A stretch of DNA of 64,000 nt, from NCBI RefSeq assembly GCF_028290625.1, contig NZ_JAQGJM010000012.1, positions 124,001 through 188,000 of the forward strand, read 5' to 3'. The notes below the pieces were generated by a model. It searched no databases. It was given only the letters and a program-made list of their open reading frames with translations, and was not told where the DNA came from. Made by a program: the position numbers and the translations under genes. This DNA comes from Devosia sp. GTDB taxonomy: Bacteria > Pseudomonadota > Alphaproteobacteria > Rhizobiales > Devosiaceae. Below, piece by piece: positions 18,461 to 28,613 of this stretch; position 1 is the first letter of the stretch, and the number at the start of each line of letters is the position of its first letter.

Positions 18461-19186
18461 GTGAGTCAGGGTGGAGCACTCAGCTATCTCGTGCCGCTGG
18501 AAACCCGCACGCGCGGCGTGGCGGTGCTGGATGCGCTCGCGGCGATGATCGAGAGTGCGGGCCTCACCATCGGCGATCGCCTGCCCCCCGAAGTATCGCT
18601 GGCGGCGACGCTCGGCGTCGGCCGCTCGACCATGCGCGAAGCGCTCAACCGCTGGGAAGGCCTTGGCATCATCAAGCGCCGGCAGGGCGACGGCACTTAT
18701 CTGACGGCGCGGGTGCAGACCTCGCGCGGGCTGGTGCCCACCATGGTGCGGCTCGAAGGCGAAGCGCTGCTGCGGCTGATGGAAGTGCGCCGGACGCTCG
18801 AAAACGATGTGGTGCGCAAGGCAGCGATTGCCGCGAACCCGAGCCAGCGGGCAGAAATTGGCCGGCTGTGTACGGTGCTGCTGATCGAAGTCGACGCGGG
18901 GCGGCCGTGGCGCAAGGCCGACCATGCGTTTCATGGCGCGATCTACGATGCCTCGGGCAATCCGATGTATGGGCAGATCCTCGCCAACCTCGACCATGCG
19001 CTGGAGCGCGGCGGGGATTCGCCGTTCGGGGCAGATGCGTTTGGGTTGGATTCGTTTCCCATTCACCGGACCTTGGCGGATGCGATCGTGGCGGAGGATG
19101 TCGAGGGGTCGGTGGCGGCGATCAATGCGATTTTGGATAGTGTCGAAAATGAAGTTAAGGCGATCGTGGCGGGCGGGGCGGTTTAG
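18461..19186 (+). CDS. GntR-family regulator, FadR/FCD type
   Basis: Regulator of about 241 aa. The winged helix (LTIGDRLPPEVSLAATLGVGRSTMREAL is read as two parts: GDRLPPEVSLAATLGVGRST and MREALNRWEGLGIIKRRQGD) precedes an all-helical FCD domain with the metal-type ligands in DHAFHGAIYDASGN and FPIHRTLADAI. I prefer the GTG at 18461, which has an AGAGGAG site 10 bases upstream, to an ATG at 18416 that has none. As last gene of the operon it probably controls the operon through the TGTCAGA/TCTGACA site near 11738. Confidence 0.87.
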   Translation: MSQGGALSYLVPLETRTRGVAVLDALAAMIESAGLTIGDRLPPEVSLAATLGVGRSTMREALNRWEGLGIIKRRQGDGTYLTARVQTSRGLVPTMVRLEGEALLRLMEVRRTLENDVVRKAAIAANPSQRAEIGRLCTVLLIEVDAGRPWRKADHAFHGAIYDASGNPMYGQILANLDHALERGGDSPFGADAFGLDSFPIHRTLADAIVAEDVEGSVAAINAILDSVENEVKAIVAGGAV

Positions 19187-19249
19187 GGGCTGAGCTTCGG
19201 CTCCCCTACTCCTTGTGGGGATCTGGCTGGTCTGATGGTCCAGTCGACG

Positions 19250-19350
19250 CCTCCCCCCTACTAGGGGGAGGATCAAGGTGGGGGTCGGTTGGCCGCAATA
19301 GCGGGGCTCTCGAAACCCCCACCCAACCTCCCCCTGGTAGGGGGAGGAGC
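19250..19350. repeat. Intergenic C-rich palindromic repeat, family A
   Basis: Two short hairpins of the form CCTCCCCC-TACTA-GGGGGAGG and CCTCCCCC-TGGTA-GGGGGAGG flank an inverted pair containing GGTGGGGGTCGGTTGG and CCCCCACCCAACC. It fills the gap between two convergent genes and may act as a bidirectional terminator. Confidence 0.7.
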
Positions 19351-19404
19351 CTGCCGGTGGTTGCGATCAGATCGTGCCATTGGCCTTGAGAGGTAAGAAA
19401 GTCC

Positions 19405-20823
19405 TCACCCCCCGTGATTGATCATCACGTGCCGGACCACCGTGTAATCCTCCAGCGCATATCCCGACAGGTCCTTGCCGTAGCCGGATTGCTTCAGGCC
19501 GCCATGGGGCATTTCGTTGACCAGCATGAAATGGGTATTGATCCAGGTGCAGCCGTAGCGAAGGCGGGCGGCGGTTGCCATGGCCTTGTTGACGTCGCGG
19601 GTCCAGACCGATGAGGCGAGGCCGTAGTCACTGTCATTGGCCCAGGTGACGGCGTCCTCGGGCTCCTTGAACCGGGTGATGGAGATGACTGGCCCGAAGA
19701 CCTCGCGGCGGACGATTTCGTCGGATTGCAGCGCGCCGGCGACGACGGTGGGCTGGAAGAAGAAGCCCCTATCGCCGGTGGCCTTGCCCCCGGTGGTGAT
19801 TTCGATATTGGGCAGTTCTGCGGCGCGGTTGACGAAGCTGGCGACGCGATCGCGCTGGCGGCCGGAAATCAGCGGGCCGATTTCGTTCTTGGTGTCATCG
19901 GGATCGTTGAGCGTGATGGTGGAGACGGCAGAACTCAGATCGGCGACGAGCTTGTCGTAGATCTTGTCGCCGGCATAGACGCGGCAGGCGGCGGTGCAGT
20001 CCTGCCCGGCATTGTAGAAGCCGAAGGCGCGGAGGCCCGAGACGACGCTTTCGAGATCGACGTCATCATATACGATGACCGGGGCCTTGCCGCCGAGTTC
20101 GAGGTGGGTGCGCTTGACCGATTTGGCGGCGGCTTCGATGACCTTCTTGCCGGTGCCGATATCGCCGGTGATGGAGATCATGTTGATCTTGGGATGGTTG
20201 ATCAGCGCATTGCCGACGGTGGCGCCACGGCCGAGCACGATATTCACGACACCTTCGGGCAGGATGTCGGCCAGCAGCTTTGCGAATTTGAGCGCGCTGA
20301 GCGGGGTCTGTTCGGAGGGCTTGAAGACGACGGTATTGCCGCCGGCCAGCGCAGGCGCCAGCTTCCAGGCCATCATCATCAGCGGGTAGTTCCACGGCGC
20401 GATGGAGCCGATGATGCCGACCGGATCGCGGCGGATCATCGAGGTGTGGCCGGGCAGGTATTCGCCGGCGACAGCGCCAGTCATCGAGCGAACGGCACCG
20501 GCAAAGAAGCGGTAGCAATCGACGATGGCGGGGATTTCGTCATTGATGACGGCATTGATGGGCTTGCCGCAATTGAGGGCTTCGAGCGTGGCGAAGCCCA
20601 AGGCATCTCGCTCGATCGCGTCGGCGATCTTGAGGAGATAATTGGAGCGCTGGCCGGGCGTGGTGCGCGACCACGAGGTGAACGCCTTTTCGGCGGCGTT
20701 GACGGCGGCATCGATTTGGCCCAGCGAGGCTTCGGGCAGCAGCAGGATATCCTCGCCGGTCTTGGGATTGAGGATGTGTTCCTCGGTCTCGGTGCCCGCC
20801 ACGAAGGACGCACCGATCAGCAT
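19405..20823 (-). CDS. patD: Gamma-aminobutyraldehyde dehydrogenase (PatD/YdcW)
   Basis: NAD-dependent aldehyde dehydrogenase of 472 aa that oxidises 4-aminobutanal, the putrescine transamination product, to GABA. Motifs: [16 protein letters not shown], catalytic Glu in HLELGGKAP, catalytic Cys in [12 protein letters not shown], and EVFGPVIS. It ends the ydcSTUV operon, the same gene order as in E. coli. The ATG at 20823 is 17 bases from the only good ribosome site (GAGGAGG); an in-frame CTG at 20835 is better spaced and would add four residues (MDTN), so the true start may be non-ATG. Confidence 0.92.
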   Translation of the reverse strand: MLIGASFVAGTETEEHILNPKTGEDILLLPEASLGQIDAAVNAAEKAFTSWSRTTPGQRSNYLLKIADAIERDALGFATLEALNCGKPINAVINDEIPAIVDCYRFFAGAVRSMTGAVAGEYLPGHTSMIRRDPVGIIGSIAPWNYPLMMMAWKLAPALAGGNTVVFKPSEQTPLSALKFAKLLADILPEGVVNIVLGRGATVGNALINHPKINMISITGDIGTGKKVIEAAAKSVKRTHLELGGKAPVIVYDDVDLESVVSGLRAFGFYNAGQDCTAACRVYAGDKIYDKLVADLSSAVSTITLNDPDDTKNEIGPLISGRQRDRVASFVNRAAELPNIEITTGGKATGDRGFFFQPTVVAGALQSDEIVRREVFGPVISITRFKEPEDAVTWANDSDYGLASSVWTRDVNKAMATAARLRYGCTWINTHFMLVNEMPHGGLKQSGYGKDLSGYALEDYTVVRHVMINHGG

Positions 20824-20847
20824 ATTGGTGTCCAGGATAGCCTCCTC

Positions 20848-21657
20848 TTATTTGCCGCTGCCGGCGATCTGGTCGCCATCGCGGGTCAGGTAGAATGCCA
20901 GCAGCATGGGCAGCGTGGTGACCAGCACCACGACCATGGCGACGACATTGGTAACGGGACGCTGGCGCGGGCGGATCAGCTCTTCGAGCATCCACAGCGG
21001 CAAGGTTTGTTGCTGCCCGGCAGTGAAGGTGGTGACGATGACCTCGTCGAAGCTGAGCGCGAAGGCCAGCATGCCGCCGGCCAAGAGCGCTGTGCCGATA
21101 TTGGGCAGGATGACGTGGCGGAAGGTTTGGAAGCCATCGGCGCCGAGATCCATCGAGGCTTCGATCAGCGAGCCGGAAGTGCGGCGGAACCGGGCGACGG
21201 CGTTGTTATAGACCACAACAACGCAGAATGTGGCGTGGCCGAGCACGATGGTCCAGAAGGAAAACGGGATATCGGCGATGGAAAAGGCCGAGCGCAGGGC
21301 CATGCCGGTGATGATGCCCGGCAGCGCGATCGGCAGGATGACCAACAACGAAATCGTCTCACGGCCGAAGAACTGGGTTTGCGATACCGCGGCGGCGCAA
21401 AGCGTGCCGAGGATCAGGGCGATCAGGGTGGAGATCGAGGCGACCTGCACCGACAGGGTCAGAGCGCTCCACAGGTCGGTGCGGCCCCAGGCGACGGCGA
21501 ACCATTTCAACGTCAACCCCGGCGGCGGCCAGACGAAACTGCGCTCCTCGGTGGTGAAGGCATAGACGAAGATGATGAGCAGCGGGACGAGCAGAAAAGC
21601 GAGGCCGGCTGCGGAGGCGAGCTTGAGGGGCCAGGGCGCGCGGGTTTCAGAGGACAT
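20848..21657 (-). CDS. ydcV: ABC transporter permease, YdcV/PotC family
   Basis: Inner-membrane permease of 269 aa with six hydrophobic segments. The coupling loop reads [22 protein letters not shown], typical of polyamine-type permeases. GAGGACCACC ribosome site before the ATG. A 275-bp gap with a compound repeat separates it from the other permease, unlike the tight spacing elsewhere in this operon. Confidence 0.9.
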   Translation of the reverse strand: MSSETRAPWPLKLASAAGLAFLLVPLLIIFVYAFTTEERSFVWPPPGLTLKWFAVAWGRTDLWSALTLSVQVASISTLIALILGTLCAAAVSQTQFFGRETISLLVILPIALPGIITGMALRSAFSIADIPFSFWTIVLGHATFCVVVVYNNAVARFRRTSGSLIEASMDLGADGFQTFRHVILPNIGTALLAGGMLAFALSFDEVIVTTFTAGQQQTLPLWMLEELIRPRQRPVTNVVAMVVVLVTTLPMLLAFYLTRDGDQIAGSGK

Positions 21658-21689
21658 GGTGGTCCTCTACCGCTAGCAACACCCACGGC

Positions 21690-21902
21690 GTCATTCCCGC
21701 GGAAGCGGGAACCCATTCTTGCTCGATCATGGTGTCACGCCCTCGTGGTTCGAGGCTCGCGAAGGGCTCGCACCTCACCATGAGGGCTACTGATACAAGC
21801 TCGATATCCCCGTAGTCCTCATGGTGAGGCGGGAGGCGTAGCCGACCCTCGAACCACGAGGACGTGGCACGAAGAATAGGTTCCCGCTTGCGCGGGAATG
21901 AC
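21690..21902. repeat. Compound nested repeat (family B carrying family C)
   Basis: Outer arms (21690 GTCATTCCCGCGGAAGCGGG and 21902 ending TTCCCGCTTGCGCGGGAATG AC) are the family-B repeat also seen at 48621-48700. Inside them, at 21735-21868, lies a complete family-C palindrome that also stands alone at 41097-41250. It fills nearly all of the gap between the two permease genes and contains no gene. Confidence 0.85.
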
Positions 21903-21932
21903 GCCGTGAGTGGTGAGACGGTGGTGAGACCC

Positions 21933-22879
21933 CTAGAGCGCATCGAAGGCTCCGAGGCGTTTGGCCATCCACAGATAGAGCCCCATGATGACGATCGGCA
22001 CCACTGTGAACGCGGCTGCCAGCGGGATATTTCCCGCGCTGCCTTGCTGGGCATAGACGGCTTGGCCGATGATCTGGCGGGAGGAGCCGACGATATTGGG
22101 GATGATGTAATCGCCCAAAGTCAGCGAGAAGGTGAAGATGGAACCGGCGACGAGGCCGGGCAAAGCGAGCGGGAAGATGACGTGCCAGAAGGTCTGGAAC
22201 GGGGTAGCCCCGAGATCGCCCGAGGCGTCGATCAGGTTGACTGGAACGCGCTCCAAAGCTGCCTGGGTCGGCAGGATCATGTAGGGCAGCCAGATATAGA
22301 GGAAAACCAAGAAGGTGCCGGTGTAGCTGACCGACAGCGAGTTGCCGCCAATGACGGGGATGGACAGGAATGCGTCGAGCAGCGGGGTGAGGCGGAGGCT
22401 CTCGAACACCCAGTTGAGAATGCCCTCCTTGGCCAGGATCAGCTTCCAGGCATAGACCTTGACGAGGTAGCTCGACCACAGTGGCAGCATGACCCCTAGA
22501 TAGAACAGGGCCTTCCATTTGCCCTTGGCGTAGCGGGCGGCCATGTAGGCGATGGGGAAGGCGACGATACCCGAGGCCAGGGTGACCGCCGCCGCCATGA
22601 GGACGGTGCGAACGATGATGTCGAAATTGGATGGGCGGAACAGCTGGGCATAGGTGCTGAGGGTGAATTCGGGGACCACAAGGCCGGAGAATTCGTCGAG
22701 CGAGTAGAAGCTCTGGAGCAATAGCGCGAGGAGCGAGCCGAGATAGATGATGCCGAACCAGAGGACGGGCGGGGTCAGCATCAGGAAGACCAGCAGTTTC
22801 GGATGGCGCCAGAAGGCGTCGGACAGGGCGCCGAAGATGCCGCCGCGGCGCGGCAGGATGGCGCCGGTGTCGAGAACGA

Positions 22880-22883
<4 letters not shown>
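21933..22883 (-). CDS. ydcU: ABC transporter permease, YdcU/PotB family
   Basis: Inner-membrane permease of 316 aa. Hydrophobic segments begin at LLVFLMLTPPVLWFGIIYLG; the coupling loop is LIDASGDLGATPFQTFWHVIFP and the segment LTLGDYIIPNIVG is typical of PotB-type proteins. Its start overlaps the ATPase stop by 4 bases. Confidence 0.92.
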
Positions 22884-23875
<992 letters not shown>

Positions 23876-23899
23876 GCGGCTGTCTCCCCCCGATCGCCG

Positions 23900-25054
23900 T
23901 CAGCTGCCCATGACGGCGATGTAATCCGAAACCCAGCGCGAATAGGGCACGCATTCACCGCCCCCCTCGCATTGCGCCGTCGGGGTTTTCCAGAACTTGA
24001 TCTTGTCGAAATTGTCGAAGCCATTGGTGGCGCAACCGGTTTCGCCGAGCAGTTCGCTGGCGGTACAGGCGGCGGGCACGGTCGGGACCGAACCGAACCA
24101 GGCGGCGACGTCACCCTGCACTTTCGGGTCGAGCGAATGCTCCAGCCACGCATAGGCGCAGTTCGGGTGCGCGGCGTCGGCGGCCAGCATGGTGGTATCG
24201 GCCCAGCCGGTGGCGCCTTCGGCCGGAATGGTGGAGGCAACCGGCTGCTCGGCGGCAATCAGGGTATTGACCTGGTAGGGCCACGAGCCCGAGGCGACGA
24301 CGCCTTCATTGGTGAAGTCGTCGACCTGTACGGCGGCGTCATGCCAATAGCGGCCGATCAGGGCGCGCTGGCCCTTGAGCAGTTCGATGGTGGCCGCATA
24401 TTGCTCTTCGTTGAGCTGGTAGGGGTCCTTGATGCCCAGTTCGGGCTTGGCGGTCATCAGGTAATTGGCGGCGTCGGCGATGTAGATGGGGCCGTCATAG
24501 GCCTGCACGCGGCCCTCATTGGTCTTGCCGTCGGGCAGGTCCATTTTTTCGAACACCACGTTCCAGCTGGTCGGCGCGGTGGGGAAAGTGGTGGTATTGT
24601 ACATCAAGACGTTGGGGCCCCATTGATAGGGCACGCCGTAGTGCTGGCCGTCGACGGTGTACCAGGCCGCGTTCTGCAGGCGCTCGTCGACGGTGGACCA
24701 GCTCGGGATCAGGTCGGTATTGACCGGGACGACCTTCTTGCCGGCCACGAGGCGCAGCGAGGCGTCGCCCGAGGCGGTGACGAGATCGAAGCCGCCGCCG
24801 TTCATCAGCGTGACCATTTCGTCGGAGGTGGCGGCGGTCTTGACGTTGACCTTGCAGCCACTGTCCTTTTCGAAGGCGGTGACCCAATCGTAGCCGGGGT
24901 CGCTTTCGCCGCGTTCGATATAGCCCGGCCAGGCGACGATATTGAGCTCGCCCTCATTGGTCCCGAGCGTCGTCATCATGTCCTGGGCCATCAATTGGCC
25001 GGTGAACAGCACCACCATCGAGAGCGCCGTACCTGTCCTCAGTATCGATTTCAT
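23900..25054 (-). CDS. ydcS: Putrescine/GABA-type ABC substrate-binding protein YdcS
   Basis: Periplasmic binding protein of 384 aa, very close over its full length to E. coli YdcS: shared stretches include IAWPGYIERG-type IVAWPGYIERGESD, KTAATSDEMVTLM, DLVTASGDASLRL, YGVPYQWGPN and GRVQAYDGPIYIADAA. A signal peptide ends at LMAQ. Together with ydcTUV and patD this indicates uptake of a polyamine-related amine and its conversion to GABA. The transaminase that would link them is not in this window. Confidence 0.94.
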   Translation of the reverse strand: MKSILRTGTALSMVVLFTGQLMAQDMMTTLGTNEGELNIVAWPGYIERGESDPGYDWVTAFEKDSGCKVNVKTAATSDEMVTLMNGGGFDLVTASGDASLRLVAGKKVVPVNTDLIPSWSTVDERLQNAAWYTVDGQHYGVPYQWGPNVLMYNTTTFPTAPTSWNVVFEKMDLPDGKTNEGRVQAYDGPIYIADAANYLMTAKPELGIKDPYQLNEEQYAATIELLKGQRALIGRYWHDAAVQVDDFTNEGVVASGSWPYQVNTLIAAEQPVASTIPAEGATGWADTTMLAADAAHPNCAYAWLEHSLDPKVQGDVAAWFGSVPTVPAACTASELLGETGCATNGFDNFDKIKFWKTPTAQCEGGGECVPYSRWVSDYIAVMGS

Positions 25055-25193
25055 CGCTATCTCCCTGTTCCTGAACGAACCGAGCCGGCCTTGGTGGCCG
25101 GTCGCGCTCGGGAGCGGGCGCGGAGCGCATGGCTCCCTGAAAGAGAGCTTAGAGCGCCCGTTAACTTTCGCAAATCTTTTGTAACGAAGCCTC

Positions 25194-25212
25194 GTATCGG
25201 AAAAACCGATAC
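25194..25212. promoter_or_regulatory. ATC-N9-GAT palindrome, candidate LysR operator
   Basis: GTATCGG, AAAAA, CCGATAC is a perfect inverted repeat containing ATC-N9-GAT, a common LysR-type binding core. It lies just 3' of the LysR gene and about 140 bases before ydcS. It could alternatively be a weak terminator of the LysR gene, but it lacks a T tract. Confidence 0.5.
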
Positions 25213-25216
25213 CACA

Positions 25217-26125
25217 TCAGGGTCGCTGGCGAGGATGATGGGCCTGGGCCATGAAGATGAAGTCGCGGGCGGCGCGCGGCAGGGTCGAGCCCTTGCGCCA
25301 GACCATGCCCACCTGCACCACGGGCAGCACGCCGGCGATATCGCGGCTTTCGATGCGGTCGCCTTCCAGTGACCAGGGGCGATAGATCAGGTCGGGCAGG
25401 ATGGCGACCCCTGCCCCGGTGGCGACGAGACTGCGCACTGCCTCCACTGAACGGGTGCGAAAAGCCACCTGCGGGCGGGCGCCCAAAGCCGAGAGCAGCT
25501 TGCCGGTATTTTCCTCGGTCTCGTCGACCGTCAGCATGATCAGCGGTTCCTTGGCGATATCGTTGATCTCGATGATCTCGGCGCCGGCCAGCCGATGGCC
25601 GAGCGGCAGCCACAGGCGATAGGGCGAGGTTTCGAAGATTTCTGCCTGCAGGGCGACGCGGTCGCGCATGTTGGAGATGACCATGACGGCTACGTCGAGC
25701 TCACCGCCGATCAGCAGGTGTTCGAGATAATCGCCATTATCCTCGATGGCAGTGACGTTGACGGAGGGCTGGGCGCGGCGGTAACGGGCGAGCAGGTCGG
25801 AGAGGATATAGCCGGCTACCAGCGAGGTGACACCCAGATGCAGCGCGCCGGCTTCGGCGGGGATTTCGTCGGAGAAACTGTGGCGCGCGTCGGAGACGCT
25901 GGAGAGAATGCGGGTGGCGTGGCGGTAGAATTGCTGGCCCTTGTTGGTCATGGTCAAGCCGCGCCGATGGCGCTCGAACAGGGTCACGCCGAGATCGTGT
26001 TCGAGGTCCTTGATGGCGTCGGTGACCGCCGATTGCGAGACGGAAATGACATGGGCCGCGCCCGACACCGTCTGGGTTTCGCAGACGGCGACGAAATATT
26101 GGAGCTGACGTAGGGTGAAGGCCAC
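25217..26125 (-). CDS. LysR-family transcriptional regulator
   Basis: Regulator of 302 aa. The N-terminal helix-turn-helix starts FTLRQLQYFVAVCETQTVSG and reads on to VSQSAVTDAIKDLEHDLGVTLFERH in parts; an effector-binding domain follows from about residue 90 (LHLGVTSLVAGYILSDLLAR). I chose the GTG at 26125 because upstream codons are proline-rich repeat sequence, although no clear ribosome site precedes it. It is co-directional with and directly upstream of ydcS, so control of ydcSTUV-patD is likely. Confidence 0.88.
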   Translation of the reverse strand: MAFTLRQLQYFVAVCETQTVSGAAHVISVSQSAVTDAIKDLEHDLGVTLFERHRRGLTMTNKGQQFYRHATRILSSVSDARHSFSDEIPAEAGALHLGVTSLVAGYILSDLLARYRRAQPSVNVTAIEDNGDYLEHLLIGGELDVAVMVISNMRDRVALQAEIFETSPYRLWLPLGHRLAGAEIIEINDIAKEPLIMLTVDETEENTGKLLSALGARPQVAFRTRSVEAVRSLVATGAGVAILPDLIYRPWSLEGDRIESRDIAGVLPVVQVGMVWRKGSTLPRAARDFIFMAQAHHPRQRP

Positions 26126-26186
26126 GCGGGTCCGATGGGCTGGCGGAGGGTGGGGTGACGGTAGCGGCGGAACGGGAGGATGGAAA

Positions 26187-26323
26187 GCCTTCACCTCTCC
26201 CTTTGGGGGAGAGGTCGGCGCGCAATGACGGGTGAGGGGGCCTTCCCCAAGCTCCTCACCCAGTAAAGGCCCCCTCACCCGACCCAAGAGGGTCGACCTC
26301 TCCCCAAAGGGAGAGGTGAAGGC
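26187..26323. repeat. Long palindromic intergenic repeat, family A-like
   Basis: Ends match as an inverted repeat (GCCTTCACCTCTCCCTTTGG against CCAAAGGGAGAGGTGAAGGC), with inner inverted copies of TGAGGGGGCCTT and AAGGCCCCCTCA. It occupies the gap between the LysR gene and the aldo/keto reductase gene; no coding sequence. Confidence 0.8.
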
Positions 26324-26326
26324 AGT

Positions 26327-27358
26327 CTACCGCCCGCCTTCGATCTTGCGGTGGCGCTGGTTGATGCCGCCGGTGCCGTAGGGATATTCCGACATGTCCG
26401 GCTTGCTTACTGCGTCGAGCGTTGCCAGTTCACCGCCGGTCAGCGTGAGCGACGTCGCGGCCAGGTTGTCGGCCAGTTGCTCGCGCGTCCGCGCACCGAG
26501 GAGAACCGAAGTGACGGCCGGCTGTGCGGCGACCCATGCAAGGGCGATCTGGGCCGAGCTGACCCCGCGCTCCTTGGCGATAGCGGCCAGGGCCTCGACG
26601 ACCTGCCACGTCTGTTCGCGGGCATTGCGCTTGTCGAAAGCCTCCATGCCGCGCTTGGGATTTTCGCCCAGGCGGGTCGCGCCGGTCGGCGTCACATCGC
26701 GCTGATACTTGCCGCTGAGCCAGCCGCCACCGAGCGGCGACCACGGCATCAGCCCCATGCCCGCATCCAGCACTGCCGGTACGATTTCGTGCTCGATATC
26801 GCGCATCAGCAGGTTGTATTGCGGCTGCAGCGTCACCGGGGCCGTGTAGCCGTTGGCCTTGGCCATCCAGACGGCCTTGGTCAGTTGCCAGCCGAGGAAA
26901 TTGGAAAAGCCGTAATAGGCGATCTTGCCATTGCGTACGCTGTCATCGAGGAAGCGCAGGGTTTCCTCCAGCGGGGTCAGCGCGTCCCAGGCGTGCATCT
27001 GGTAGAGATCGATCTGCTCGACCTGGAGGCGGCGCAGGCTATCGTCCAGCGCCTTGCCGAGGTGGCGGCGCGAGATGCCGACATCATTGGGACCGGTGCC
27101 CATGGGGAAACGGGCCTTGGTGGCAATGACGAGTTGCTCGGCCTCGGTTTTGTGGGCCTTGAGCCAGCGGCCGATGATTTCCTCGGAAACGCCGGCGTTA
27201 TAAACGTTGGCGGTATCGATGAAATTGCCGCCGGCGGCGACGTAGTCATCCATCAACTGGCCAGACATGGCCTCGTCGGCCTCGTGGCCGAAAGTCATCG
27301 TGCCGAGAGCGTAATTGGTCACGATCGCGCCGCTCGGGCCGAGTTTGCGGTATTCCAT
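26327..27358 (-). CDS. Aldo/keto reductase
   Basis: NADPH-dependent oxidoreductase of 343 aa. The catalytic tetrad is readable: Asp in FIDTANVYN, the Tyr in the same motif, Lys in VIATKARF and His in YQMHAWD; the cofactor site includes LLGARTREQLADNL. Start at 27358 (MEYRKLGPSG) has a GGGAG site and matches the family N-terminus. No operon partner; physiological substrate unknown. Confidence 0.9.
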   Translation of the reverse strand: MEYRKLGPSGAIVTNYALGTMTFGHEADEAMSGQLMDDYVAAGGNFIDTANVYNAGVSEEIIGRWLKAHKTEAEQLVIATKARFPMGTGPNDVGISRRHLGKALDDSLRRLQVEQIDLYQMHAWDALTPLEETLRFLDDSVRNGKIAYYGFSNFLGWQLTKAVWMAKANGYTAPVTLQPQYNLLMRDIEHEIVPAVLDAGMGLMPWSPLGGGWLSGKYQRDVTPTGATRLGENPKRGMEAFDKRNAREQTWQVVEALAAIAKERGVSSAQIALAWVAAQPAVTSVLLGARTREQLADNLAATSLTLTGGELATLDAVSKPDMSEYPYGTGGINQRHRKIEGGR

Positions 27359-27417
27359 AATGGGGCTCCCTTTGGGGATGTTCGAATGAGCAATCATCGC
27401 CCGACGGCCGCGTCATC

Positions 27418-27437
27418 GCATCCAAGGAGCTGGATGC
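27418..27437. promoter_or_regulatory. Inverted repeat upstream of aldo/keto reductase gene
   Basis: GCATCC, 8 bases, GGATGC, about 60 bases before the ATG. It could be an operator; no regulator is adjacent. The rest of this 282-bp gap holds the single family-B palindrome at 27576. Confidence 0.3.
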
Positions 27438-27575
27438 AATTATTGACAATGTGACAGTTTTTTGTCGGGCGGGGCGTGATTTGAGGTACGCCAGTCAATA
27501 TTGCACCGGGAGGGGGCGTGGGGCAAGCCCTGACCAGAACGCTTTGTTTTCGCCGCCAAGCTCCCTCCCCGCGGA

Positions 27576-27601
27576 GTCATTCCCGCGCAGGCGGGAATGA
27601 C
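27576..27601. repeat. Single-arm family-B palindrome
   Basis: GTCATTCCCGC followed by GCGGGAATGAC with a 4-base centre: one hairpin of the repeat seen as a pair at 48621-48700 and 21690-21902. It lies 3' of the AraC gene and may help end its transcription. Confidence 0.7.
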
Positions 27602-27640
27602 CCGGTGGTGGTTGGGATTGGCGAGATCGACGCGACCTGC

Positions 27641-28513
27641 CTAAGCGCCAACCGCCGAACGCATCGCGATGCGATATTCCAGCGGGGCCAGCGCGTGCTT
27701 GCGCCGGAACGCCTTGGCCAAGTAATTCGCATTGGCGAAGCCGGCCGCCGCAGCGATGGCGACGACGCTCATATCGGTGGCCAGCAGCAGCCGCTCGACC
27801 CGCTCCAGCCGGCGCTCGAAGACGAAGACCGATGGGGAAGACCCCAGAGCCGCCGAAAACTGCCGCACGAAATGGGCGCGGCTCATCTGCGCCGCCGCCG
27901 CGATGCGCTCGACATTGATGGCGCCAGCCAGGTTGGCATCGACATAGGCCACGGCCCGAGCGATGGCCGGCGGCAAAGCCAGCCGCGGTTCGGCATTGGT
28001 GCTGAACACCCCATCATGCAGCGCCACAATGGCGGCATAGGCGGCGCTCGAAGCCTCGCCGGGCAGGATCCCCGGCCGATCGATCAGCGCGAGGCACGCA
28101 TCAGCCATCCGGTCGATTACCGCCTCCGGCAAGGTCAGCACCGGGCCGGCCGCGTCGATCACCTCACGGGCGATGCGCAGTGCCTCACGGCCATGCAGCA
28201 CGATCCAGAAATACTCCCAGCTTTGACCACGTTCGAGCCAGTAGCGATGGGCATGGGGCAGGCTAAGGACCATGGTTTGCCCCGGCGTCAACCGGTGCTG
28301 CGTGCCGGCATAATCGAGCCTACCCTGCCCCGCGATGGTGTGCTGCAACACGAGGAATGGCGCGGTGCCGCGCTGCAATCCATCCCAGGAATAGACCTCG
28401 TTGACGCGCTGCTCATAGCCGGCGCTGATCGCCATGGCGTGCAGCGGCACGGCGCTTTTCGGCAGCGCCAGCACCCGCAGTTTATGGCCATAGTCGATCA
28501 GATCACTGAGCAC
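27641..28513 (-). CDS. AraC-family transcriptional regulator
   Basis: Regulator of 290 aa, starting at GTG. An N-terminal cupin-like sugar-sensing domain (about 1-170; HRLTPGQTMVLSLPHAHRY) precedes two helix-turn-helix motifs (INVERIAAAAQMSRAHFVRQ and MSVVAIAAAAGFANANYLAK). It is divergent from the GH4 glycosidase gene across 100 bp, so it most likely activates that gene in response to its substrate. Confidence 0.88.
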   Translation of the reverse strand: MLSDLIDYGHKLRVLALPKSAVPLHAMAISAGYEQRVNEVYSWDGLQRGTAPFLVLQHTIAGQGRLDYAGTQHRLTPGQTMVLSLPHAHRYWLERGQSWEYFWIVLHGREALRIAREVIDAAGPVLTLPEAVIDRMADACLALIDRPGILPGEASSAAYAAIVALHDGVFSTNAEPRLALPPAIARAVAYVDANLAGAINVERIAAAAQMSRAHFVRQFSAALGSSPSVFVFERRLERVERLLLATDMSVVAIAAAAGFANANYLAKAFRRKHALAPLEYRIAMRSAVGA

Positions 28514-28613
28514 AAAATTACCCGCCTGCGCATAAGTTTTCTCTACACCGATCCGGCCTGTGCCGCTAGACAGGAGGCAGAGAAATTAGCCGCAACGCGG
28601 CAGGGAGAGATTG

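Noticed and set aside
19726-21783. 685-codon plus-strand frame over patD and ydcV
   Set aside because: Glycine/aspartate-rich shadow crossing two real genes and a repeat; no motif, no ribosome site.
21690-21902. CRISPR or IS element for the repeated palindromes at 21.7, 41.1 and 48.6 kb
   Set aside because: Copies are single and dispersed, without regular spacers, and contain no transposase gene.
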